Below, one piece after another: positions 29,774 through 40,260 of a stretch of 64,000 nt of DNA. A program made the position numbers and the translations under genes. Where the stretch lies: NCBI RefSeq assembly GCF_003290025.1, contig NZ_QNHG01000001.1:1053306-1117305 (forward strand), read 5' to 3'. The notes under the pieces were generated by a model. That model was not told the origin of the DNA and made no database searches. It worked only from the letters and a program-made list of their open reading frames with translations. Source of the stretch: Pseudogemmobacter bohemicus (GTDB taxonomy: Bacteria > Pseudomonadota > Alphaproteobacteria > Rhodobacterales > Rhodobacteraceae). Position 1 is the stretch's first letter; each line of letters opens with the position of its first letter.

Positions 29774-30991
29774 TCACGCCTCTTTCGGGCGCAGCCAGAG
29801 CCAGATCAGCGCGCCGCCAGCCAGGATCAGGAAAGGCAGCATCGCAAGGTTCACCAGCTGCCAGCCGGTCTGGGGCGAGCCACCCGAGCAATTCATCAGC
29901 CCGCCCGAGGAAAGGGAGGCCAGCGTCACCCCTCCGAACACGATCAGGTCATTCAGCCCCTGCAACCGTCCGCGTTCCTCGGGGCGCTGTGCGGCGGTCA
30001 GCATGGTGGTCGCGCCGATAAAGCCGAAATTCCAGCCAATGCCCAAAAGGATAAGCGCTGCGTAGAAATGCTCAAGCTGCACCCCGGTCATGGCGACTGC
30101 TCCGGCCCCTGCCAGGATGAAAAGCCCGGTGGCGATGATCTTCTCGACCCCGAAACGCGCGATCAGATGGCCGGTGAAGAAACTGGGCAGATACATAGCC
30201 AGCACATGGGCCGATACGATATTGGAGGCATCCGCCGTCTGATAGCCGCAGCCGACCACTGCCAGCGGCGATGAGGTCATCACGAGGTTCATCAGCGCGT
30301 AAGACACCGTGGCGCAGATCATCGAAACGGCGATCACCGGGGTCCGGATCAGCTCTGACCGGCTGCGGCCCTGGCCGGAATCCACCCGGGCTGTGGGCCG
30401 GGGGATCCTCAGCGCGAAGAAAAGGAACATGCCCACAAGGTTCAGAACGATGATCGCGATATAGCTGCCCACGAAGGGGATCACCCAGGCATCCGCCGTG
30501 TTGCGCACGATGACGGGCGCAAGGATCGCCGACAGCAACCCGCCGCCCATCACCCAGGAGATCGCCCTGGGCCGGAAGGCGTCGGACGCGGTATCGGCGG
30601 CGGCAAAACGGAAAAATCCCTGTGCGCTCATATAGATGCCCGAGCAGAAGGCGCCGAGGCAGAAGAGTATGAAGTTCCCCTCCCACAACCCCCAGGCGCC
30701 AAGCGCGCCACCCGCTGCGCCGCCAAGCGCGCCGACCACAAAGCCCGCAGCCCTGCCATAGCGCTGCATGAGGGCCGAAAGCGGTGTGGCGGTCAGCATC
30801 GAGCCCAGCACGGCAAGCGTGATCGGCAGCGTCGCCCAGCAGATATTCGGCGCAAGGCTTTGTCCCGCCAGCCCTGCCACGGTGAAAATCACCGGCATCT
30901 GCGCGCCCAGAAGCGCCTGGGCAATGATCAGGATCACCACATTGCGCCTGGCCAATGTATCGGATGCGGGGGGGAGATGAGTCGCGGTCAT
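29774..30991 (-). CDS. MFS transporter
   Basis: A 405-residue integral membrane protein with 12 predicted helices and MFS architecture (PLSALMQRYGRAAGFVVGALGG at the helix 2-3 loop, and a second half starting near RTPVIAVSMICATVSYALMN). It belongs to the group of uncharacterised MFS permeases with a conserved helix 7 TSSPLAVVGCGY. The substrate cannot be inferred. The start at 30991 is chosen for homology; its ribosome-binding site is weak. Its 3' end is one base from the end of the convergent squalene/phytoene synthase-like gene, with no room for a separate terminator. It is divergent from the AlkA gene. Confidence 0.8.
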   Translation of the reverse strand: MTATHLPPASDTLARRNVVILIIAQALLGAQMPVIFTVAGLAGQSLAPNICWATLPITLAVLGSMLTATPLSALMQRYGRAAGFVVGALGGAAGGALGAWGLWEGNFILFCLGAFCSGIYMSAQGFFRFAAADTASDAFRPRAISWVMGGGLLSAILAPVIVRNTADAWVIPFVGSYIAIIVLNLVGMFLFFALRIPRPTARVDSGQGRSRSELIRTPVIAVSMICATVSYALMNLVMTSSPLAVVGCGYQTADASNIVSAHVLAMYLPSFFTGHLIARFGVEKIIATGLFILAGAGAVAMTGVQLEHFYAALILLGIGWNFGFIGATTMLTAAQRPEERGRLQGLNDLIVFGGVTLASLSSGGLMNCSGGSPQTGWQLVNLAMLPFLILAGGALIWLWLRPKEA

Positions 30992-31109
30992 AGCGTGAGG
31001 TAAGAGCTTCCGGCGGGGCAGGGTCAAGAGGCGGAACGCCACACCGCAGGGCGGCGGCTCCTGTTGCCGGCGATTGCCATTGACCGCCGGGCGTGGTCAG
31101 GATGCGGCC

Positions 31110-31745
31110 ATGACCATTCCCCGCATCATCAAGGGCGAGGCCTGCCTTGCCGAAGGGCTCGACTGGCTGGGCCGTCAGGAGCCGCGTTTCGCCCATGCCG
31201 CAGGGCTGACCGGCATGCCGCCCTTGCGGCTGCGCGATGACGGGTTCCAGGCGCTGCTGGATGCCATCATCTCGCAACAGGTCTCGGTCGCCTCGGCCAG
31301 TGCGATCCGGGCGCGGATGCAGGCGGCGGGCTATCTTGACGAGGACCGGCTGGTGCTTGCCAGCGAAGAGGAGCTGCGCGCCGCCGGATTGTCGCGGCAA
31401 AAGGCGCGCTATGCCAAAGCGCTGGCAGCGGCGCGGCTGGATTACCCGGCGCTGCGCGCGGCGCAGACCGATGCGGTGATCGCCACTCTGGTGGCGCTGC
31501 CCGGGATCGGGCGCTGGACGGCGGAAATCTACGCGATGTTCGCGCTTGGCCATGCCGATGTCTTCGCGCCGGGGGATCTCGCGCTGCAGGAATCGGCGCG
31601 CCGGCTGTTCGGGCTGGAGGAGCGGCCTTCGGAAAAGGCGCTGCGGCAGATGTCGCTGGACTGGGCGCCCTGGAGATCGGTTGCGGCACGGCTCCTGTGG
31701 TCCTACTACCGGGTGGATAAGGGCCGCGAAGGGATCATGGGATGA
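31110..31745 (+). CDS. DNA-3-methyladenine glycosylase II, AlkA-like
   Basis: A 211-residue base-excision repair glycosylase that removes alkylated bases such as 3-methyladenine. The helix-hairpin-helix with its GPD region is visible as LVALPGIGRWTAEIYAMFAL followed by FAPGDLALQ, whose Asp is the expected catalytic residue. It lacks the N-terminal beta domain of E. coli AlkA, as is common in the short alphaproteobacterial form. Its stop overlaps the next ATG (ATGA), which couples it to the esterase gene. Confidence 0.85.
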   Translation: MTIPRIIKGEACLAEGLDWLGRQEPRFAHAAGLTGMPPLRLRDDGFQALLDAIISQQVSVASASAIRARMQAAGYLDEDRLVLASEEELRAAGLSRQKARYAKALAAARLDYPALRAAQTDAVIATLVALPGIGRWTAEIYAMFALGHADVFAPGDLALQESARRLFGLEERPSEKALRQMSLDWAPWRSVAARLLWSYYRVDKGREGIMG

Positions 31746-32401
31746 GAGAGCTGAAATTCGGACGCAAAGGCGCTGCACAAGGCAAGGCGACCTCGCTGGT
31801 GGTTTTCCTGCACGGCTATGGCGCGGATGGGAACGACCTTCTGGGCCTTGCCGATGTGCTGGCACCGCATCTGCCGGGCGCGGGTTTTATGGCGCCCGAC
31901 GCGCCCGAGCCCTGCGCCGGCAATCCCTTTGGCCGTCAATGGTTCCCGATCCCCTGGCTGGATGGCTCCAGCGAAGCGGCGGCGCGCCAGGGGTTGCTGG
32001 CGGCGGCAGAGGATCTGAACGGTTTCCTCGATGCGCGGCTGAAGGAGGAGGGACTGGAGCCCGCAGCCCTGGCCCTGATCGGCTTCTCTCAGGGCGCGAT
32101 GATGAGCCTGCATGTCGCACCGCGCCGCAGCCAGCCGGTGGCGGGGATCGTGGCGATCTCGGGCCGGCTGCTGGCGCCGGAGCTGCTGGCGGGCGAGGCA
32201 AAGGTGAAGCCGCCGGTGCTGCTGATCCATGGCGACCAGGACCCGGTGGTGCCGTTCGAGGATATGGCGCTGGCCGGTGACGCGCTGGTCTCTGCCGGGT
32301 TCGGGACCTATGCGCATGTGATGAAAGGAACCGGCCATGGCATCGCCCCCGATGGCCTCGGCGCCGCGCTTGGCTTTCTGAAAGAGCAGCTGCCGGGGTG
32401 A
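31742..32401 (+). CDS. Alpha/beta-hydrolase, carboxylesterase/phospholipase type
   Basis: A 219-residue cytosolic alpha/beta hydrolase of the acyl-protein thioesterase/carboxylesterase (PF02230, YpfH-like) family. The oxyanion region is FLHGYGADGNDL. The nucleophile lies in GFSQGAMMS, the Asp in HGDQDPVVPF and the His in GTGHGIAPDG. The physiological substrate is unknown. It is translationally coupled to the AlkA gene. The 3' end is followed by a 23-bp perfect inverted repeat that probably ends transcription from both sides. Confidence 0.85.
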   Translation: MRELKFGRKGAAQGKATSLVVFLHGYGADGNDLLGLADVLAPHLPGAGFMAPDAPEPCAGNPFGRQWFPIPWLDGSSEAAARQGLLAAAEDLNGFLDARLKEEGLEPAALALIGFSQGAMMSLHVAPRRSQPVAGIVAISGRLLAPELLAGEAKVKPPVLLIHGDQDPVVPFEDMALAGDALVSAGFGTYAHVMKGTGHGIAPDGLGAALGFLKEQLPG

Positions 32402-32454
32402 GGAAGGCCTGCCGGGCTGGGGGCGCTGCCCCCGTCCCGTTCCGGGACTCCCCC

Positions 32455-32516
32455 GGGATATTTAAGGACAGATGAAAGAGGCGGAGCAATGGTTTTCATC
32501 TGTCCTTAAATATCCC
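32455..32516. repeat. 23-bp perfect inverted repeat between convergent genes
   Basis: Arms 32455-32477 and 32494-32516 are exact reverse complements (core ATATTTAAGGACAGATGAAA) around a 16-nt spacer. It lies between the convergent esterase and glk genes and likely works as a bidirectional terminator. The flanks (CCCCCGGG and CCCCGCCGGAGG) and internal ATATTT resemble the dispersed GGAGTATTT element, so this may be a variant of the same family. Confidence 0.8.
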
Positions 32517-32555
32517 CGCCGGAGGCTTCCGCAATCGGCCAGAGGAGCGGTGGTG

Positions 32556-33536
32556 TCAGCTCTGGCGCAGCGCTTCCAGCCAGGCCGCGCAACCGGTCAG
32601 CGCGGCGTAATCGTCTTCTACCACCGAGACGCGGAAGGCATGGGTCAGCAGATCCACCCGGCGCGGCTCGCGGAACTGTTCGGCCAGCTGGTTCTGCGGG
32701 AACCAGGGCGTCATTGCCCGCGCCATGCCGCCGATCAGATAGATGCCACCCCAGGGCAGGTAGCTCAGCGCCAGATCAGAGAGAAAACCGGCCAGGATAT
32801 GGCTGTAAAGCCGGGCCGCAGCAAGCGCCGCCGGATCCCCGACCGTCATCAGGTCAAGTATCCCGGCCGAGGATTTCCCGCCATGACCACCCGCCTGGTG
32901 TGTGGTGAAACTGTAGAGATTGGCGAGGCCGCGCCCTGCCAGCACCTCTTCGACACCGCAATGTGGGATCTCTCCACGCTCCCTGAGCAGTCCCTCCACA
33001 AAGCCCAAGAGCGCAAGGTCTTCCTCATTGCGGACCGGCATATTCATATGGCCGCTTTCCGAGGGAGGCACCACACGCTCCGCCCCATGACCATAAACCG
33101 GCGCCGCATTGACGCCGGTGCCAAGCCCCACCACCAGCATGGTCTGACCGGGAAGTGCCGCCCCTTCGATCAGCGGCCGCAGGCAATCGGGCGCGATATG
33201 ACCGAGCGCATGGCCCTGTGCCTGGAGATCGTTCAGGATCGAGACCCGCCGCGCCCCGGTCGCCCGGCGCAGCTTGTCGGCATCCATCACCCAGTCGAGA
33301 TTGGTCATGGTCGCGACGCCATCCTGCACCGGGCCGGCCGCCGCCACGCAGACGCCATCCACCGCCACATTGGCCGTGCCCAGATAGTCGCGCAGGATCG
33401 CCGCGATGTCCTGGCCGCGCGCTTTATACTCTGCATTGGGAAAGCGCCGGATCGAGCCTTCGACCACCTGTCCGCCATCGGCGAGGGCAACCCGCGTATT
33501 GGTGCCACCGATATCGGCAAGGATCGCCAGGGCCAT
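32556..33536 (-). CDS. glk: Glucokinase
   Basis: A 326-residue glucokinase of the Glk (PF02685) type, phosphorylating glucose with ATP to feed the Entner-Doudoroff pathway. Phosphate-binding LADIGGTNTRVAL opens the protein. The substrate loop ILNDLQAQGHAL holds the catalytic Asp, and GLGTGVNAAPV and PPSESGHMNMP follow. A LacI-type operator-like site (CGTTATCGCTATCA) lies at 33596-33609, 60 bases upstream of the start. Related sites precede both gap genes, which suggests shared carbon-source control. It lies 114 bases downstream of the agmatinase-like gene on the same strand. Confidence 0.92.
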   Translation of the reverse strand: MALAILADIGGTNTRVALADGGQVVEGSIRRFPNAEYKARGQDIAAILRDYLGTANVAVDGVCVAAAGPVQDGVATMTNLDWVMDADKLRRATGARRVSILNDLQAQGHALGHIAPDCLRPLIEGAALPGQTMLVVGLGTGVNAAPVYGHGAERVVPPSESGHMNMPVRNEEDLALLGFVEGLLRERGEIPHCGVEEVLAGRGLANLYSFTTHQAGGHGGKSSAGILDLMTVGDPAALAAARLYSHILAGFLSDLALSYLPWGGIYLIGGMARAMTPWFPQNQLAEQFREPRRVDLLTHAFRVSVVEDDYAALTGCAAWLEALRQS

Positions 33537-33595
33537 GCGTCACTCCATCGCAGAAAGGGGGGTATGGAACGGGGGCTTTGCGCCGCCCCCGCTGC

Positions 33596-33609
33596 CGTTA
33601 TCGCTATCA
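33596..33609 (-). promoter_or_regulatory. LacI-type operator-like site upstream of glk
   Basis: CGTTATCGCTATCA matches TGTTAnCGnTAACA at all but two fixed positions. Similar sites lie upstream of gap (54609-54622) and of the second gap gene (55941-55985). The pattern recalls the CceR/GluR motif of Rhodobacterales as I remember it. Confidence 0.5.
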
Positions 33610-33650
33610 TTTCCCGATTGATACCGGGTCCGGCCCGGTAACGGCAAGCC

Positions 33651-34613
33651 TCAGCCGCGTTTCCCGCGTGCATGGAAGATGAAACCGAGGAAATTCAGCA
33701 GCACCTGGGCGGCAAGGATCTGCGTCGAGCCGGAGGGATCGTAATCCGGCGCCACTTCGACCAGATCCATGCCGACCACCTCATGGCGGTTTGCGACGGC
33801 CTGGAGGATCTCCAGCACCTCGTAATAGAGGAAGCCGCCATGCGAGGGCGTGCCGGTGCCGGGCGCGATCGAGGGGCAGAAGCCGTCGATATCCAGCGTC
33901 ACATAGACCCTTGCCTCTTTGGGGATACGGGCCAGCACGCCCTCGGTGCCGAGCTTGCGGGCCTGGCGCACCGAGATGATGTCATCGCCCATCTTCCGCG
34001 CCGCGTCATAGCCATCCTTCGCGGTCGAGGAGACATTCCTGATCCCGAGCGCGGTGATCCCCGAGACATAGTCCTTCTCGGCGGCGCGGCGCATCGGGTT
34101 GCCATGGCCGTGGCGCACACCATGGCGCACATCGACGAAATCGAGATGCGCGTCGATCTGCAGGATATGGATCGGACCCCGCCCCTCAAACGCCCGGATG
34201 CAGGGGATATTGACCGAGTGATCGCCGCCCAGCACCACCGGCAGCGCGCCGGCATCAAGCATGGCGCGCACGCCGGCCTCGATATTGGCGTGGCTGGTTT
34301 CGGTATCGGTATGGACGATGTCGGCATCACCGATATCAACGATCCGCACCTCTTCCCCCAGATAGGTCGCGTCATCCTCATGGTCATAGGCGCCGCCCAG
34401 GCCGAAGGAGAACAGCGTCGAGGCCTCGCGGATCGCACGCGGCCCGAAACGGGCGCCGGCGCGGAACTGGGTGCCGAAATCGAAAGGCGCGCCCATCACC
34501 GCCACATCGGCGTCGATCTGCGTCCAGTCCGGCTGGTAAGTGTTTTTGCCGAAAGTGGAAATTCCCACGAAAGGCAGGTTGAGGCGGGCGGGTTTTGCGC
34601 TGTTGGTCGTCAT
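33651..34613 (-). CDS. speB: Agmatinase-like ureohydrolase
   Basis: A 320-residue manganese ureohydrolase of the arginase/agmatinase family. Metal-binding motifs are all present: GGDHSV, QIDAHLDFVD and VTLDIDGFCPSIAPGTG. Substrate assignment inside this family is unreliable from sequence alone. Agmatine hydrolysis to putrescine and urea is the default, but guanidine or other guanidino acids are possible, because many alphaproteobacterial SpeB-like proteins are not true agmatinases. The ATG at 34613 follows GGGGAG. Confidence 0.78.
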   Translation of the reverse strand: MTTNSAKPARLNLPFVGISTFGKNTYQPDWTQIDADVAVMGAPFDFGTQFRAGARFGPRAIREASTLFSFGLGGAYDHEDDATYLGEEVRIVDIGDADIVHTDTETSHANIEAGVRAMLDAGALPVVLGGDHSVNIPCIRAFEGRGPIHILQIDAHLDFVDVRHGVRHGHGNPMRRAAEKDYVSGITALGIRNVSSTAKDGYDAARKMGDDIISVRQARKLGTEGVLARIPKEARVYVTLDIDGFCPSIAPGTGTPSHGGFLYYEVLEILQAVANRHEVVGMDLVEVAPDYDPSGSTQILAAQVLLNFLGFIFHARGKRG

Positions 34614-34736
34614 CGGATATCTCCCCGGTTTCGCGCGAGAGTGGCGTCCGCCCCTGCGAATGGCAAGCGCGGGCGCGACATCAGATCGCCTTGAGACGAC
34701 CGCAATTACCGGCTTGATAGCGGGCTGGAGGTGATT

Positions 34737-35747
34737 ATGACCGAAGATCCCAAAGGCTTTCGTCCAAAACGCTATCCGGCGCCGGAGTTTCCGCTGCGGC
34801 AGGCGAAGCTGTTCGCCCGCACGCCGCCGGTGATCTTTACGGCGCTGGCCGGAGTGATGGCTGTGCAGCTGGTTGCGCGACAGCTGCTGGCGGCCGCAGA
34901 GCTGCCGCAGGGAGCGGCTGATCTCGGTGCCGGGATCCTGCTGGCGCTCTGGTTGTTCTGCATCTTCGCGCTGATTGTCAGGATCGGGCGGCGACCTTCG
35001 GTCATTGCTGATGATTTGCGGGTTCTTGTTTCCCGAAACGGGCTGTTTTCTGCGACGATTTCGGGGATGATCGCCGGGCAAATGATCGCGCCCTGGTGGC
35101 CCGGAGCATCACCCTGGCTGATTTTGACGGCGCTGGCGGCGCATCTGGCTTTGGCGCTGGTCTTTTTCACGCGGGCCTTGCGCAACTGGCGATCATCGAG
35201 GCCCCATTCATGGGCCTGGCCGGATCCGGGGCTGCAGTTGATTTATGCCGGGCCCCTGGTGGCGGTGCCTGTGCTGATCGCGCAGGGCTGGACCGGCGCG
35301 GCGGGTATTCTGGCGCTGATCTGCCTGTTGCTGGCCAGCCTCGGTCTGCTGGCAGGGTTGATCGGGCTGGTGCGCCACCAGAACCCGGCGCCTCTGCGGC
35401 CTATGCTTTTGCTGCATCTGGCGCCGCTTGCCCTTGCCTCGTCCGTGGCGCTGAGCTTCGGTCACGAGACGCAGGCCGCAATTCTGGGGCTGGTGGCGCT
35501 TTCGCTGCTTATGGTGATGATTACGGCGGTCAGCTGGCTGGCACGGGCAGGATTTACCCCGATCTGGGGCAGTGCGATCTGGCCGGTGGTCCTGGTGGCC
35601 GACAGCATGGCGCAGGGCGGCGCCCTGATGACGGCCGCTGCAATTTTGCTGCCGATTTTTGCTTTCGCTCTGGTGATTTGCTGGCGGATCTTCAGGCTTT
35701 GGCCCAAAGGCAGGCTGGCGGATATGACCAATACGATCGCGGCCTGA
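34737..35747 (+). CDS. TehA/SLAC1-family anion channel or exporter
   Basis: A 336-residue integral membrane protein with about ten predicted helices, of the TDT (tellurite-resistance/dicarboxylate transporter, TehA/SLAC1) family. The opening Arg-Tyr-Pro-Ala-Pro-rich segment and LFARTPPVIFTALAGVMA are typical of the alphaproteobacterial 'tellurium resistance protein' group. SLAC1 homologues pass small anions, and tellurite resistance is often secondary. The ATG at 34737 follows GGAGGTGATT; an in-frame GTG two codons upstream overlaps that site. It is divergent from the agmatinase-like gene. Confidence 0.7.
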   Translation: MTEDPKGFRPKRYPAPEFPLRQAKLFARTPPVIFTALAGVMAVQLVARQLLAAAELPQGAADLGAGILLALWLFCIFALIVRIGRRPSVIADDLRVLVSRNGLFSATISGMIAGQMIAPWWPGASPWLILTALAAHLALALVFFTRALRNWRSSRPHSWAWPDPGLQLIYAGPLVAVPVLIAQGWTGAAGILALICLLLASLGLLAGLIGLVRHQNPAPLRPMLLLHLAPLALASSVALSFGHETQAAILGLVALSLLMVMITAVSWLARAGFTPIWGSAIWPVVLVADSMAQGGALMTAAAILLPIFAFALVICWRIFRLWPKGRLADMTNTIAA

Positions 35748-35765
35748 AAGCGACCGGTGTGAGGC

Positions 35766-38097
<2,332 letters not shown>

Positions 38098-38918
38098 GCT
38101 GGTCGCAGATCCGGGACAAAGGCGGCTCTGCGGGGCCGCCTTTTCAATTTGGCCGGAATGCTGGCGGGCCAGGTGATCAGCCCGATCACCGCGCGGCAGG
38201 GAGGGAGGCCGGCAGAGCCGCAACGGAACGCCTGGGCGCGGCGGCTGATTTGCCGCCCCGCCTTGCCCCGGCAGGCCGCGCCGGTAAGCGCGGGCGGCGG
38301 CCCGGCAGGCGATGGAGCGATCCGGATTTCCCTGCTGTCCGGAAGGGAGACTGCCCGGGCACAGCAGCCCGGACTGCCAGAGGACTGCCAGAACAGCTGA
38401 GGGTTGATTTCCCGTCGCGCGCCCGATTTATCCGCCGCTGCCGGGTGACAGGATCGCGCCCTGGCGCGCGCGGACATAACCGCGTGGAGCTTCCGCAATC
38501 TGGCGGCCTGATGCGGCTGGTCCGACATCGCCCTCGCGGCCTTCGTCCGCGCGAAAATGCCAGGACGCCCCTTCCCACAGGCTGCGGCGATTATGACGGG
38601 GGTTCTGCTAGGCCGGAACCGCTGCCACGGGAACGCCAGACCCGACAGGCTCGCCGGGCGGCAGTCATGGTTCGCTATGGGGCTGTATTTCCAGGTGCCG
38701 CAGGGCGGGAACAGAGAGATCAGGCGTGGTGGTCGATGGAACTCAACCAGACGCGCAGATCGCGGGCGGGGTGCAGGCGGTGTGCCGACGATGTTCCTGC
38801 GGATATCTGTCAGTGCAAAGCCGGTCGGATGCGGCGATGGCTTGCCATGCCGGCACTTTCATCCGATCAGGGCACTATCGGCCCCTGCCTGCGCCGATCA
38901 GAAGGGAAGGAGACCGAC
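38098..38918. other. 821-bp gap between guaB and the RsmB-type gene
   Basis: Apart from the guaB terminator (38118-38144) I see nothing that I can support as a gene. The downstream frame is open from 38250 on, but its first 223 codons are Arg/Pro/Gly-rich with no RsmB similarity. The minus-strand frames are similar. The gap is unusually long for this gene-dense window; it may hold an RNA gene or a decayed gene, but no remnant motif is visible. Confidence 0.5.
38118..38144 (+). terminator. Terminator of guaB
   Basis: A stem GGCGGC / GCCGCC closed by a GC-rich loop, flanked by AAA and TTTT, 20 bases after the stop codon. Confidence 0.8.
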
Positions 38919-40106
38919 ATGCGTTCCCCGGGACGAGCCGCTGCCGCAATCGGGATCCTCGATCAGATCCTTGCCGGGGCACCGGCTGAAAAGGCGCTGA
39001 CGGCCTGGGGACGGGCCTCGCGCTTTGCCGGTTCCAAAGACCGGGCGGCAGTGCGCGATCTGGTCTATGACGCACTGCGCCAGCGGCGCTCGGCGCTGGC
39101 GATGGCCGGGGGGGAGGCGGGAGGCGAGACCGGGGGCGAGACCGGGGGCGAGACTGGCCGCGCGCTTGTCCTTGGCATCCTGCGGCTGCGGGGAGAGGAT
39201 CCGGGTTTTTGGTTTGACGGCTCGGATCATGCGCCCGCTCCGGTGGCCGCACATGAGGTGCCGCGCGCCGCCGAAGGGGCTGAGGCTTTCGACATTCCCG
39301 ACTGGCTGGAGGCACCGCTGCGCCGCGCCCTCGGCCCCGATTTCGCACCGGTGATGGGGGCGATGCGGCTGCGCGCGCCGGTGACCCTGCGGGTCAACAC
39401 GGCGCGGGCCCCGCGCGAGGCGGCGATGGCCGCGCTGCTGGCCGAGGGGATCGAGACCGCGCCGCATCCTCTGGCGGCAACCGCGCTGGAGGTGCGGGCC
39501 GGTCAGCGGCTGATCGCCGGCAGCCGCGCCTATGCCGAAGGGCTGGTCGAGTTACAGGACGCGGCCTCGCAGGCGGTGGTGCTGGGCCTGCCGCTCAAAG
39601 ACGGGATGCGGGTGCTGGATCTTTGCGCCGGGGGCGGTGGCAAGACGCTTGCAATGGGCGCGCAGGCGCGGCTGTCGCTGGTTGCCCATGATGCCAGCCC
39701 GCGCCGGATGGAGGATCTGAAGATCCGCGCTGCCCGCGCCGGCCTGCAGGTCCGGCTGAGCGCGCGACCCGAAGACAATGCGCCCTATGATCTGATCCTG
39801 ACCGATGTGCCCTGTTCCGGCTCGGGCAGCTGGCGGCGCGACCCCGAGGGCAAATGGCAACTGACGCCCGCGCGTCTGACCGCGCTGACCGGGATCCAGG
39901 CCGAAATCCTCGACCGTGCGGCGGCGATGACCGCGCCTGGCGGCTGGCTCGGCTATGCGACCTGCTCTTTCCTGCGCGAAGAGAATGAGGATCAGACCGA
40001 GGCCTTCCTTGCGCGCCATCCGGGCTGGAGCCTGGTGTCAGACCGCCGCTACGGCCCGCTTGAGGGCGGCGACGGGTTCTTCTCGGCCCTGCTGTCCAGG
40101 GGCTGA
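38919..40106 (+). CDS. RsmB/NOP-family RNA cytosine-C5 methyltransferase
   Basis: A 395-residue RsmB-type enzyme. It has an N-terminal helical NusB-like region and a C-terminal SAM domain with LDLCAGGGGKTLAMG (motif I), the catalytic-loop DVPCSGSGSWRRDPEG (motif IV) and YATCSFLREENE (motif VI, with the attacking Cys). It probably methylates 16S rRNA C967. Near residue 70 a GGET repeat (12-bp DNA unit, 39123-39158) inserts a flexible Gly/Glu/Thr stretch not typical of the family. The ATG at 38919 follows GGGAAGGAG. Confidence 0.85.
   Translation: MRSPGRAAAAIGILDQILAGAPAEKALTAWGRASRFAGSKDRAAVRDLVYDALRQRRSALAMAGGEAGGETGGETGGETGRALVLGILRLRGEDPGFWFDGSDHAPAPVAAHEVPRAAEGAEAFDIPDWLEAPLRRALGPDFAPVMGAMRLRAPVTLRVNTARAPREAAMAALLAEGIETAPHPLAATALEVRAGQRLIAGSRAYAEGLVELQDAASQAVVLGLPLKDGMRVLDLCAGGGGKTLAMGAQARLSLVAHDASPRRMEDLKIRAARAGLQVRLSARPEDNAPYDLILTDVPCSGSGSWRRDPEGKWQLTPARLTALTGIQAEILDRAAAMTAPGGWLGYATCSFLREENEDQTEAFLARHPGWSLVSDRRYGPLEGGDGFFSALLSRG
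39123..39158 (+). repeat. 12-bp tandem repeat inside the RsmB-type gene
   Basis: GGCGAGACCGGG twice perfectly (39123-39134, 39135-39146) and once with changes (39147-39158), encoding GETG units. It is in frame and likely variable in copy number between strains. Confidence 0.75.
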
Positions 40107-40260
40107 AGGACGGGATGTTTCGGGCTGCGACGGCTCTGACCTGTTGCCCCGGCGGCAACAAAGGGCGAAATTGGCGTTGAGGAAAAGTTGCGGTTAAGGT
40201 GAAGTTAACGAATTCCGGTCTTTGCTCGCCAGGTGGAAATGCGCGGAAGCGGAGGAATGG

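Noticed and set aside
38250..38918. A 223-codon N-terminal extension of the RsmB-type protein
   Set aside because: The extension is Arg/Pro-rich and unlike the family, while a strong ribosome-binding site precedes ATG 38919.
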